Source of the DNA: Paraburkholderia phenazinium
GTDB taxonomy: Bacteria; Pseudomonadota; Gammaproteobacteria; Burkholderiales; Burkholderiaceae
Length of the DNA: 64,000 bases
Assembly: GCF_900100735.1 (NCBI RefSeq)
Contig: NZ_FNCJ01000023.1
Span: 53,524 to 117,523, forward strand
Reading direction: 5' to 3'
Part shown: in pieces, positions 39,092 to 47,526 of the stretch
Layout of the letters: each line of letters starts with the position of its first letter
Position numbering within the stretch: position 1 is the stretch's first letter
Position numbers and translations under genes: made by a program
Notes under the pieces: generated by a model
Told to the model about the DNA's origin: nothing
The model's database searches: none
The model's input: only the letters and a program-made list of their open reading frames with translations

Positions 39092-40999
39092 ATGTACGAC
39101 TTGCTGAAAACCATCGACGACCCGGCAGCCTTGCGCCGCCTCGATCGCCGCCAATTGCAACCGCTTGCAGACGAGTTGCGTGCCTTCGTGCTCGACAGCG
39201 TCTCGCAGACGGGTGGACATCTGTCGTCCAATCTTGGCACGGTCGAACTGACGATTGCGCTGCACTACGTGTTCGACACGCCGCGCGACCGGATCGTCTG
39301 GGATGTCGGCCATCAGACCTATCCGCACAAGATCCTGACCGGCCGCCGCGACCAGATGCATACGCTGCGTCAGTACGGCGGCATCTCCGGTTTTCCGCGC
39401 CGCGACGAGTCGGAGTACGACACGTTCGGCACTGCGCACTCCAGCACCTCGATCTCCGCTGCGCTTGGCATGGCGATCGCCAGCAAGCTGCAAGGCCAGA
39501 ACAATATGGGCATCGCCGTGATCGGCGACGGCGCGATGACGGCCGGGATGGCCTTCGAGGCGATGAACAACGCAGGCGTCGAAGACGACGTGCCGCTGCT
39601 GGTCATCCTCAACGACAACGACATGTCGATTTCGCCGCCGGTGGGCGCGTTGAATCGCCATCTGGCGCGCCTGATGTCGGGCCGCTTCTACGCAGCGGCG
39701 CGTGCCGGCGTGGAACGCGTGCTGCGCGTCGCGCCGCCGATGCTCGATCTCGCCCGCAAGCTCGAAGAGCACGCGAAGGGCATGATCGTGCCGGCTACGC
39801 TGTTCGAAGAGTTCGGCTTCAACTACATCGGCCCGATCGACGGTCACGATCTCGATTCGCTGATTCCGACGCTGCAGAACATCAAGGAACTGCGTGGTCC
39901 GCAATTCCTGCACGTGGTGACCAAGAAGGGCCAAGGCTACAAGCTGGCCGAAGCGGATCCGGTGCTGTACCACGGCCCAGGCAAGTTCAACCCGGCTGAA
40001 GGTATCAAGCCTGCCACCACGCCTTCGAAGAAAACCTACACGCAAGTGTTCGGCGAATGGCTGTGCGACGCGGCGGAACTCGACTCGCGTGTTGTTGGCA
40101 TTACGCCGGCCATGCGCGAAGGCTCGGGCATGGTGGAATTCGAGAAGCGCTTCCCGGACCGTTACTTCGACGTCGGCATTGCCGAGCAGCACGCGGTGAC
40201 CTTCGCGGGCGGTCTGGCGGCGGAAGGCATGAAGCCGGTCGTGGCGATCTACTCGACGTTCCTGCAGCGTGCATACGACCAGCTGATCCACGACGTCGCC
40301 CTGCAGAACCTGCCGGTGGTGTTCGCAATCGACCGCGCGGGCCTGGTCGGCGCGGACGGCGCAACCCACGCGGGCGCATACGATCTGGCGTTCCTGCGCT
40401 GCATCCCGAACATGACGGTGATGGCGGCTTCGGACGAAAACGAGTGCCGTCAGATGCTGTACACGGCGCTGCAGCAGCCGAACCCGACGGCGGTGCGCTA
40501 TCCGCGCGGCGCCGGCACGGGCGTGGCGACGGTCAAGCAGATGGCTGCGCTGCCGCTTGGCAAGGGCGAAGTGCGTCGCGAGACCACGCAACCTGCCGGC
40601 AAGCGCATTGCGATTCTGGCGTTCGGCACGATGGTGGCGCCCTCGCTGGCGGCTGCGGAGCAACTGGACGCCACTGTGGCGAACATGCGCTTCGTCAAGC
40701 CATTGGATGAGGCACTGGTGCGCGAACTGGCGGAAACCCACGACTACCTCGTCACCGTCGAAGAAGGCTGCGTGATGGGCGGTGCGGGTTCGGCCTGCGT
40801 CGAAGCCCTGCTTGCCAGTGGGGTTATGCGTCCCGTACTACAATTGGGCCTCCCCGATCGCTTCATCGATCATGGGGATCCGGCCAAGCTGCTCGCGGAG
40901 TGCGGTCTGGATAGCGCGGGCATTGCTAAATCGATCCGCGAACGCTTCCTGGATCACGCCACCGGCGCGGCAGGCAAGTCGGTCAAGCGCGTCGCCTAA
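39092..40999 (+). CDS. dxs: 1-deoxy-D-xylulose-5-phosphate synthase
   Basis: Thiamine-diphosphate enzyme of 635 residues that starts the MEP isoprenoid pathway from pyruvate and glyceraldehyde-3-phosphate. Markers: GGHLSSNLGTVELTIALHYV, the TPP motif GDGAMTAGMAFEAMNNAG ending at LNDNDMSIS, and IDRAGLVGADGATHAGAYD. ATG 39092 (MYDLLKTIDDP) is the conventional start; the frame is open to 39047. Confidence 0.96.
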   Translation: MYDLLKTIDDPAALRRLDRRQLQPLADELRAFVLDSVSQTGGHLSSNLGTVELTIALHYVFDTPRDRIVWDVGHQTYPHKILTGRRDQMHTLRQYGGISGFPRRDESEYDTFGTAHSSTSISAALGMAIASKLQGQNNMGIAVIGDGAMTAGMAFEAMNNAGVEDDVPLLVILNDNDMSISPPVGALNRHLARLMSGRFYAAARAGVERVLRVAPPMLDLARKLEEHAKGMIVPATLFEEFGFNYIGPIDGHDLDSLIPTLQNIKELRGPQFLHVVTKKGQGYKLAEADPVLYHGPGKFNPAEGIKPATTPSKKTYTQVFGEWLCDAAELDSRVVGITPAMREGSGMVEFEKRFPDRYFDVGIAEQHAVTFAGGLAAEGMKPVVAIYSTFLQRAYDQLIHDVALQNLPVVFAIDRAGLVGADGATHAGAYDLAFLRCIPNMTVMAASDENECRQMLYTALQQPNPTAVRYPRGAGTGVATVKQMAALPLGKGEVRRETTQPAGKRIAILAFGTMVAPSLAAAEQLDATVANMRFVKPLDEALVRELAETHDYLVTVEEGCVMGGAGSACVEALLASGVMRPVLQLGLPDRFIDHGDPAKLLAECGLDSAGIAKSIRERFLDHATGAAGKSVKRVA

Positions 41000-41085
41000 A
41001 CAGGCCGGCGAGCGAGTCGTAGGACCGAGCCGGGCGCCGAGGTTTGCAGGCGCTATCGCGGCTATAGCAATCTCCAACTTGAATC

Positions 41086-41131
41086 GATGGGCCTTCGGGC
41101 CCATCATGCAACGCCGGCCTCAGCCGGCGTT
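41086..41131 (+). terminator. Two adjacent perfect hairpins after dxs
   Basis: GATGGGCC-TTCG-GGCCCATC (41086-41105) has an ultrastable UUCG loop. AACGCCGGC-CTCA-GCCGGCGTT (41110-41131) follows four bases later. Neither has a T-run. They may end the xseB-ispA-dxs transcript or be part of the folE2 leader (41000-41251). Confidence 0.6.
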
Positions 41132-41251
41132 CGCCGTTGCGTGCGTCGATCCGCTCGGCCGCTGAGCAGTCCCAACTTGTCGCGGTGAGACAGCCTCCCG
41201 AGGGGGCAAGAACTTGGGGCGGCCCGGTGTTTTCCTGAAAGGAACAAGAAC

Positions 41252-42064
41252 ATGAATCAGATGAACCCCGCCTTTGTGATGCCCGACGTGCAGAGTACGG
41301 TCGACACCCGCCAGATCCCGATTCAACGGGTCGGCGTGAAGGCGGTGCGCCATCCGCTGACGGTGCGTACACAGGGTGGCGACGTGCAGCCGACGGTCGG
41401 TACGTGGAACCTCGACGTCCACCTGCCTGCCGATCAGAAGGGCACGCACATGTCGCGCTTCGTGGCGCTGCTCGAAGAGAACAAGGCGCCGCTGGAGCCG
41501 TCGACGTTCCGCACGATGCTGGCGGCGATGCTCGAGAAGCTCGAAGCCGAAGCGGGCCGCATCGAAGTGTCGTTCCCGTACTTCGTCAACAAGACGGCGC
41601 CGGTGTCGGGCGTGCAAAGTCTGCTGGACTACGAAGTGACGCTGACGGGCGATACCCGTAACGGCGTGACGCGAGTGTTTCTCAAGGTGTTGGTTCCGGT
41701 CACGAGCCTGTGCCCGTGCTCGAAGAAGATTTCCCAATACGGCGCGCACAACCAGCGCTCACACGTGACGATCAATGCCGAGCTGGCCGATGAGGTGCCG
41801 GTGGAAGACCTGATTCGGATTGCCGAAGAAGAGGCGTCGTGCGAGCTGTGGGGCTTGCTGAAGCGCCCGGACGAGAAGTTCGTGACCGAGCGCGCGTATG
41901 AAAATCCGAAGTTCGTCGAGGACCTGGTGCGCGATGTGGCGCAGCGTCTGAATGCGGATGCGCGGATTGTGGCGTATGTGCTCGAGGCTGAGAACTTCGA
42001 ATCGATCCACAATCACAGCGCGTACGCTGTGATCGAGCATGACAAGCGGGTTGCTTCGCGGTAA
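41252..42064 (+). CDS. folE2: GTP cyclohydrolase FolE2
   Basis: Metal-promiscuous type IB GTP cyclohydrolase of 270 residues, the first step of folate (and queuosine) synthesis. Family markers: IQRVGVKAVRHPLTV, VPVTSLCPCSKKISQYGAHN with the metal-binding Cys, and NHSAYAVIEHDK at the end. AAAGGAAC precedes ATG 41252. In many bacteria FolE2 replaces the zinc enzyme FolE under zinc limitation; no Zur site was identified here. Confidence 0.94.
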   Translation: MNQMNPAFVMPDVQSTVDTRQIPIQRVGVKAVRHPLTVRTQGGDVQPTVGTWNLDVHLPADQKGTHMSRFVALLEENKAPLEPSTFRTMLAAMLEKLEAEAGRIEVSFPYFVNKTAPVSGVQSLLDYEVTLTGDTRNGVTRVFLKVLVPVTSLCPCSKKISQYGAHNQRSHVTINAELADEVPVEDLIRIAEEEASCELWGLLKRPDEKFVTERAYENPKFVEDLVRDVAQRLNADARIVAYVLEAENFESIHNHSAYAVIEHDKRVASR

Positions 42065-42081
42065 GCCGATGTTTGGCTCGC

Positions 42082-43110
42082 TCAGCGTGCGAGTGATGTC
42101 AAATCCCAGCGCGGCTTCACCGTGAACGCATAGTCCTTGCCGCTTTGATCGGGCCAGCGCTGCAGACGCAGCGCGCCGGCCAGCGCGATCATCGCGCCGT
42201 TGTCGGTGCACAGCGACAGGTCCGGATAGTGGACATCGAAGCCGCGCTTCTTCGCAGCGGCCGAGAGGGCTTCGCGCAACTGCCGGTTTGCCCCCACCCC
42301 GCCCGCGACCACCAGGCGCTTGAGTCTGGTCTTCTTGAGCGCGGCAAGCGACTTGGCGGCCAGCACATCCACGGCCGCGTCGACGAAACCTCGGGCAAGG
42401 TCAGCCTTGGCCTGCTCCGTGATATCCGCGCCGCCGAGCTTCTTCACATGAGTCAGCACAGCCGTCTTCAGGCCGCTGAAGCTGAAATCAAGGTCGCCCG
42501 AATGCAGCATGGGCCGCGGCAATACCACCGCGCCGGGCGTGCCTTTTTCGGCCAGCTTCGAGACTTCCGGACCGCCGGGATAGCCGAGACCGAGCAGCTT
42601 CGCGGTTTTGTCGAAGGCTTCACCGGCCGCGTCGTCGAGCGTTTCGCCGAGTGTTTCGTAGACGCCCACATCCGTCACGCGCATCAACTGCGTGTGACCG
42701 CCGGATACCAGCAGGGCGACGAACGGAAACGGTGGCGGCTCGTCGACCAGCAGCGGCGACAGCAAATGCCCTTCAAGATGGTGAATGCCGATGGTGGGCT
42801 TGTCCCACGCCATGGCGAGCGCATTGGCGATGCTCGCGCCAACCAGCAGCGCACCAGCCAGACCCGGACCCTGCGTGTAGGCAATCGCGTCGATTTCGCC
42901 GCGCGCCGTGCCGGCGCGCTCCAGCACTTCTTCGAGCAGCGGCAGCGCGCGCCGGATATGGTCGCGTGACGCGAGTTCCGGTACCACGCCGCCGTACTCC
43001 CGGTGCATCGCAATCTGCGAATGCAGGGCGTGCGCCAGCAGGCCGCGCTCCGTGTCGTAGAGCGCGAGTCCGGTTTCGTCGCAGGAGCTTTCGATGCCGA
43101 GAACGAGCAT
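42082..43110 (-). CDS. tsaD: tRNA N6-threonylcarbamoyladenosine transferase TsaD
   Basis: Universal enzyme of 342 residues that transfers the threonylcarbamoyl group to A37 of ANN-decoding tRNAs. It opens MLVLGIESSCDETGLALYD. The iron-binding motif HHLEGH is near residue 110. Further blocks are FPFVALLVSGGHTQLM, LGLGYPGGPEVSKLAEKG and VVAGGVGANRQLRE. It is convergent with folE2, with 17 bases between stops. Confidence 0.95.
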   Translation of the reverse strand: MLVLGIESSCDETGLALYDTERGLLAHALHSQIAMHREYGGVVPELASRDHIRRALPLLEEVLERAGTARGEIDAIAYTQGPGLAGALLVGASIANALAMAWDKPTIGIHHLEGHLLSPLLVDEPPPFPFVALLVSGGHTQLMRVTDVGVYETLGETLDDAAGEAFDKTAKLLGLGYPGGPEVSKLAEKGTPGAVVLPRPMLHSGDLDFSFSGLKTAVLTHVKKLGGADITEQAKADLARGFVDAAVDVLAAKSLAALKKTRLKRLVVAGGVGANRQLREALSAAAKKRGFDVHYPDLSLCTDNGAMIALAGALRLQRWPDQSGKDYAFTVKPRWDLTSLAR

Positions 43111-43282
43111 GATGTGTGGGCTGCACGGGCGCGGCCAACATGCGCTTGAGTTGCAGCTTGGGGCACAGCGCGGCTTCTAGCCGGTTGCGGCCCAGCCTGC
43201 TTCCGCCGGCATGTTCAGGTGCCCGAAAAGTGAAAAGGCAAGCCTGAAAGTATAGCAGTGCGGGGCAGGGGCCGCAGGTACA

Positions 43283-44518
43283 ATGCGCGCCATGGAATCC
43301 TTCGATATCGCGGTCATCGGCGCGGGCGCAGCCGGCATGATGTGCGCGGCGGTCGCCGGCCAGCTTGGCCGGCGCGTCGTGCTGATCGACCACGCGCCGC
43401 GCCTCGCGGAGAAAATCCGCATCTCCGGCGGCGGCCGCTGCAACTTCACGAATCTGTACGCGGGGCCGGCCAACTACCTGTCGGCGAACCCCCATTTCTG
43501 CCGCTCGGCGCTCGCACGCTATACGCCGCGCGACTTCATGGCGCTGCTCAAGCGCTATCGCATCACGTGGCACGAGAAGCACAAAGGGCAACTGTTCTGC
43601 GACCAGTCGAGCGACGCGGTCATTGACGTGCTGAAAAGCGAGTGCGACGCCGGCGGTATTGTCTGGCGCCGGCCGCTCGCGGTCGAGCAGGTGCGGCACG
43701 ACGCAGCCGACGGCTACACCCTCGATACGCACGCCGGCCCGATCCGCGCCCGCGCGCTGGTGGTGGCGACCGGTGGCCTGTCGATCCCGAAGATCGGCGC
43801 AACCGATTTCGCCTACCGGCTTGCCAAGCAGTTCGGCCACAAGCTGATCGACACTCGTCCGGCCTTGGTGCCGCTGACCTTTGCCGCAGCCGACTGGGAG
43901 CCGTTTGCCGCACTATCCGGCGTTTCGCTGGAGGTGCAGCTTGCCACTGGCAACAAGAAAACCGGCGCGGAGTTCGTCGAAGACCTGCTGCTGACGCATC
44001 GCGGCTTGTCCGGACCGGGCGTTCTGCAGATTTCGAGCTACTGGCAGCCCGGCGAGCCGATCCACGTCAATCTGCTGCCGGAGCGCGACGCCACGGCCGC
44101 GCTGCTGGAAGCCAAAACCAGCACCAGGCGCCAGATTGCCAACCTGCTGTCCGAATGGGTGCCCACCCGGCTTGCACACGTCTGGCTGGAAACCCACCAG
44201 ATTCCGGCGGAGGCGCGCATCGCCGACCTGCCTGACAAGACCCTGCGCCGCATCGGTGAGGCGTTGTCGCGCTGGACTCTCACCCCGAACGGCACCGAAG
44301 GCTACCGCAAGGCCGAGGTGACGCGAGGCGGGATCGATACCCGCGATCTGTCCTCGACCACGATGATGAGTGCCCGGGCGCCGGGCCTCTACTTCATCGG
44401 CGAGGCGGTGGACGTAACAGGCTGGCTCGGCGGCTACAACTTCCAGTGGGCGTGGGCATCGGGCGTGGCAGCCGGCCAGGCCGCCGCGGAGTATGCTCGG
44501 GCCGGCGCAAGCCTCTGA
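43283..44518 (+). CDS. HI0933/YhiN family flavoprotein
   Basis: NAD(P)/FAD-dependent oxidoreductase of about 411 residues, of the HI0933-like (YhiN) family. FAD motif: IAVIGAGAAGMMCAAVAGQL. Family signatures: KIRISGGGRCNFTN, FTAADWEPF-type middle segment, EVTRGGIDTRDLSSTTMMS and GEAVDVTGWLGGYNFQWAWA near the C-terminus. Function is unknown. ATG 43283 has AGG nearby; ATG 43292 (MESFDIAVIGAG) is an equally plausible start. It is divergent from tsaD. Confidence 0.88.
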   Translation: MRAMESFDIAVIGAGAAGMMCAAVAGQLGRRVVLIDHAPRLAEKIRISGGGRCNFTNLYAGPANYLSANPHFCRSALARYTPRDFMALLKRYRITWHEKHKGQLFCDQSSDAVIDVLKSECDAGGIVWRRPLAVEQVRHDAADGYTLDTHAGPIRARALVVATGGLSIPKIGATDFAYRLAKQFGHKLIDTRPALVPLTFAAADWEPFAALSGVSLEVQLATGNKKTGAEFVEDLLLTHRGLSGPGVLQISSYWQPGEPIHVNLLPERDATAALLEAKTSTRRQIANLLSEWVPTRLAHVWLETHQIPAEARIADLPDKTLRRIGEALSRWTLTPNGTEGYRKAEVTRGGIDTRDLSSTTMMSARAPGLYFIGEAVDVTGWLGGYNFQWAWASGVAAGQAAAEYARAGASL

Positions 44519-44615
44519 TAAGCGTGAACCGGCATTGGGGGGCTTGACGCGGACGTGTGTTTGTGAGAAAGGTCTGCTATACTCCCCAACCTTTACGAAG
44601 TTCCGTTATTGAAAA

Positions 44616-44828
44616 ATGACGATCATCCGCGTAAAAGAAAACGAGCCTTTTGAAGTCGCGATGCGCCGTTTCAAGCGCACGATCGAGAAGAACGGGTTGT
44701 TGACCGAACTTCGCGCGCGCGAGTTTTACGAAAAGCCCACGGCCGAGCGCAAGCGCAAGAAGGCATCGGCGGTGAAGCGTCACTTCAAGCGGCTGCGCAG
44801 CCAGATGCTGCCAAAGAAGTTTTACTGA
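44616..44828 (+). CDS. rpsU: 30S ribosomal protein S21
   Basis: Ribosomal protein S21, 70 residues: MTIIRVKENEPFEVAMRRFK, then RTIEKNGLLTELRAREFYEK and a basic tail. It is the first gene of the macromolecular synthesis cluster rpsU-yqeY-dnaG-rpoD. A TATACT at 44578-44583 may be its -10 box, without a clear -35. A terminator follows at 44960, so most transcripts probably end before yqeY. Confidence 0.96.
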   Translation: MTIIRVKENEPFEVAMRRFKRTIEKNGLLTELRAREFYEKPTAERKRKKASAVKRHFKRLRSQMLPKKFY

Positions 44829-44959
44829 TTCTGACGTCGCTGCGGTTCCTACGGAGCGTCGGCACGCAACCGGTGGCGGCACTAAACGCTGCCCCGTGCG
44901 GACAACCTGGCCGTCAAGGCCACCCTGGTCACGCCGCATCTACTCCGCGAATTCGCGCC

Positions 44960-44995
44960 AACCCGCTTGAGGAAGCAGTCCCAAGCGGGTTTTTG
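44960..44995 (+). terminator. Rho-independent terminator after rpsU
   Basis: AACCCGCTTG (44960-44969) pairs with CAAGCGGGTT (44982-44991) around a 12-base loop and is followed by TTTT. It lies about 130 bases downstream of rpsU. Confidence 0.88.
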
Positions 44996-45052
44996 TGTTG
45001 ATGCACCGGGCATGGCCAGACCTTTTTACATTCCAACGCATTCAGGTGAGTA

Positions 45053-45499
45053 ATGAGTCTCAAGGATCGGATCAACGACGACATGAAGGCCGCCATGCGC
45101 GCCCGCGAAACCGAGCGTCTCGGCACCATCCGCCTGCTGCTCGCCGCGATCAAGCAGCGTGAAGTCGACGAGCGCGTCGTGCTCGACGACGACGCCATCA
45201 CCGCGGTCATCGACAAGATGATCAAGCAGCGCAAGGACTCCATCAGCCAGTTCGAAGCGGCAGCGCGCGCCGATCTGGTCGAGAAGGAAAGCGCCGAGCT
45301 CACCATCCTCTCGGCGTACATGCCGGAGCAGCTGTCCGACGCGGAAATCGCCGCCGAAGTGCAGGCCGCGGTTGCGCAAACCGGCGCTGCCGGCCCGCAG
45401 GACATGGGCAAGGTGATGGGCGTGCTTAAGCCGAAGCTCGCGGGCCGTGCCGATATGACCGCCGTATCCGGGCTGGTCAAGGCTGCGCTCGCGAAGTAA
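45053..45499 (+). CDS. GatB/YqeY domain protein
   Basis: Protein of 148 residues made of a YqeY domain, related to the tRNA-binding tail of GatB. It opens MSLKDRINDDMKAAMRARET, with RLGTIRLLLAAIKQREVDER and GAAGPQDMGKVMGVLKPKLA later. Its role is not established; it may assist tRNA amidation. It sits between rpsU and dnaG, a common arrangement in beta- and gammaproteobacteria. Confidence 0.92.
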   Translation: MSLKDRINDDMKAAMRARETERLGTIRLLLAAIKQREVDERVVLDDDAITAVIDKMIKQRKDSISQFEAAARADLVEKESAELTILSAYMPEQLSDAEIAAEVQAAVAQTGAAGPQDMGKVMGVLKPKLAGRADMTAVSGLVKAALAK

Positions 45500-45576
45500 C
45501 GTCGGTTCAACGGACTGTACGGCCTGCCTTTGCGCGGGCCGCGCAGCCTTCAGGCTTTCAAGGTAGCGCCCCCACT

Positions 45577-47445
45577 GTGATTCCGCATTCGTTCCTGCAG
45601 GATCTGCTGAACCGCGTCGATATCGTCGACGTGGTCGGCAAGTATGTGCAACTGAAAAAGGGCGGTGCGAACTTCATGGGGCTCTGCCCGTTTCATAACG
45701 AAAAGAGCCCCTCGTTTACCGTTAGTCCGACTAAGCAGTTCTATCATTGCTTCGGTTGTGGTGCGCATGGCACGGCAATCGGCTTTTTGATGGAACACGC
45801 CGGGCTGTCCTTTCCTGAAGCCGTCAACGATCTGGCCCAATCGGTCGGTCTGACGGTGCCACAGGAGCCGTCGCCACATCAGGCTGGCGGTGGCAGTGGC
45901 GGCTATGCGCCGGCCGTCTCCAAGGCCGTGACCACCGCGCTCTCCGATGTGATGCAGACGGCTTGCGACTTTTATCGCAAGCAACTGCGCGGCGCGCCCA
46001 GCGCGATCCAGTATCTGAAGAAGCGTGGCTTGACCGGCGAGATCGCGGCCCGTTTCGGGCTCGGTTATGCGCCGGACGGCTGGCAGAATCTGGAAGCCGC
46101 ATTTCCTAATTATCGGGACGATGCGCTGGTCGAGTCGGGACTCGTCATCGTCAGCGAGAAGTCCGACGCCCAGGGTCAGAACCGCCGGTACGACCGCTTC
46201 CGCGAGCGGATCATGTTCCCGATCCGCAATGTCAAAGGCCAGGTGATCGGCTTCGGCGGCCGGGTGCTGGACGGCGGCGAGCCCAAGTATTTGAATTCGC
46301 CCGAAACGCCTCTATTTAACAAAGGCAGCGAGTTGTACGGGCTGTTCGAGGCGCGTCTCGCGATTCGTGAACAGCAGTACGTGCTGGTGGTCGAAGGGTA
46401 CATGGATGTAGTCGCGCTGGCCCAATTGGGGTTCCAGAACGCGGTTGCCACGCTGGGTACGGCGTGTACGCCGATTCATGTACAGAAATTGCTGCGCCAG
46501 ACCGATACGGTGATTTTCAGCTTCGACGGCGACTCGGCGGGCCGCCGCGCGGCGCGCCGGGCGCTTGACGCCTGCCTGCCGCATGCGGCGGACAACCGGA
46601 CCATCCGCTTCCTGTTCCTGCCCACGGAACACGACCCGGACAGCTACGTGCGCGAATTCGGCACTGAAGCCTTTGCCGAGCAGGTCGAGCGGGCCATGCC
46701 GCTGTCGCAGTTCATGTTGAATGAAGTGCTGGCCGGCAAGGAGCTGGACCAGCCGGAAGGCCGGGCGCGCGCGCTGTTCGACGCGAAGCCGTTGCTGCAG
46801 GCGCTGCCGGCCAATGCGCTGCGTGCGCAGATCATGCATATGTTCGCCGACCGGCTCGACGTGCCGTTCGACGAGGTGGCCGCGTTATGCGAGGTGGATG
46901 CCCGGATCGCCGCGGCCGCCCGCCAGGCCCCGGCCCGCAAGGACCGCCGCAGTGTGACAGGGATCGAGGAAAAGACCCTGCGCAACCTCGTGATGCATCC
47001 GCGGACGGTCGCGGTGCTGGACGAAGAGGCCGAGCAGGCGCTGCTGGCGGTGACCCGCCACGGCGAGCTTTTTGAGGAAGTCACGACCCATGCCCGCGCG
47101 CTGGGCGACGCGGCGGAGTTCCAGTTGCTGTCCGATCTCTTGCGAAATGGCGCCAACGCCCCGACTTTCGAGGAAATCTTTCGCAAAATTCTGGACTATG
47201 ATGAAAACGTTCGGGATTTGTTGCTGAAGGACCCTACGGACGCGGCCGTCATCGAGGAACGGCGCGAGCAGGAACGGATTGTTGGCGAAGAGTTAAAAGC
47301 GGCAATCCTGAAGATGCGCTATGACGCCTATTGTGAGCGACTCGAGCAACTTTCACGGCAATCGAGGCATACCGCCGAGGAGTTTGCCGAGCTGACGGAT
47401 CTGAATCAGAAACGGGCTGACATGAAGCGTCAGCTTGGGCTGTAG
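45577..47445 (+). CDS. dnaG: DNA primase
   Basis: Replicative primase of 622 residues. The CHC2 zinc-binding domain is at residues ~37-61 (CPFHNEKSP to FYHCFGCG). The RNA-polymerase core includes GFGGRVLDGGEPKYLNSPET and the Toprim motif VLVVEGYMDVVAL (~270), with DGDSAGRRAARRALDACLP for metal binding. The C-terminal DnaB-interaction domain spans ~450-622. The start is GTG 45577 (IPHSFLQDLLNRVDIVDVVG), the usual N-terminus. Confidence 0.96.
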   Translation: MIPHSFLQDLLNRVDIVDVVGKYVQLKKGGANFMGLCPFHNEKSPSFTVSPTKQFYHCFGCGAHGTAIGFLMEHAGLSFPEAVNDLAQSVGLTVPQEPSPHQAGGGSGGYAPAVSKAVTTALSDVMQTACDFYRKQLRGAPSAIQYLKKRGLTGEIAARFGLGYAPDGWQNLEAAFPNYRDDALVESGLVIVSEKSDAQGQNRRYDRFRERIMFPIRNVKGQVIGFGGRVLDGGEPKYLNSPETPLFNKGSELYGLFEARLAIREQQYVLVVEGYMDVVALAQLGFQNAVATLGTACTPIHVQKLLRQTDTVIFSFDGDSAGRRAARRALDACLPHAADNRTIRFLFLPTEHDPDSYVREFGTEAFAEQVERAMPLSQFMLNEVLAGKELDQPEGRARALFDAKPLLQALPANALRAQIMHMFADRLDVPFDEVAALCEVDARIAAAARQAPARKDRRSVTGIEEKTLRNLVMHPRTVAVLDEEAEQALLAVTRHGELFEEVTTHARALGDAAEFQLLSDLLRNGANAPTFEEIFRKILDYDENVRDLLLKDPTDAAVIEERREQERIVGEELKAAILKMRYDAYCERLEQLSRQSRHTAEEFAELTDLNQKRADMKRQLGL

Positions 47446-47466
47446 AGGGGAGGGCTGAGGCCTAGG

Positions 47467-47475
47467 TGCTATAAT
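47467..47475 (+). promoter_or_regulatory. Extended -10 promoter upstream of rpoD
   Basis: TGC followed by TATAAT (47470-47475) forms an extended -10 element 52 bases before rpoD, with no matching -35. It would give rpoD its own promoter inside the dnaG-rpoD unit. Confidence 0.55.
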
Positions 47476-47526
47476 AAAAGGTTTTCAGCGGTTTGTTTTC
47501 CAGGCAAAAGGCGAAAGGCGATTGCA

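Noticed and set aside
38999..40741. 580-codon open frame antisense to dxs
   Set aside because: Arg/His-rich translation typical of an antisense shadow; dxs is fully conserved on the plus strand.
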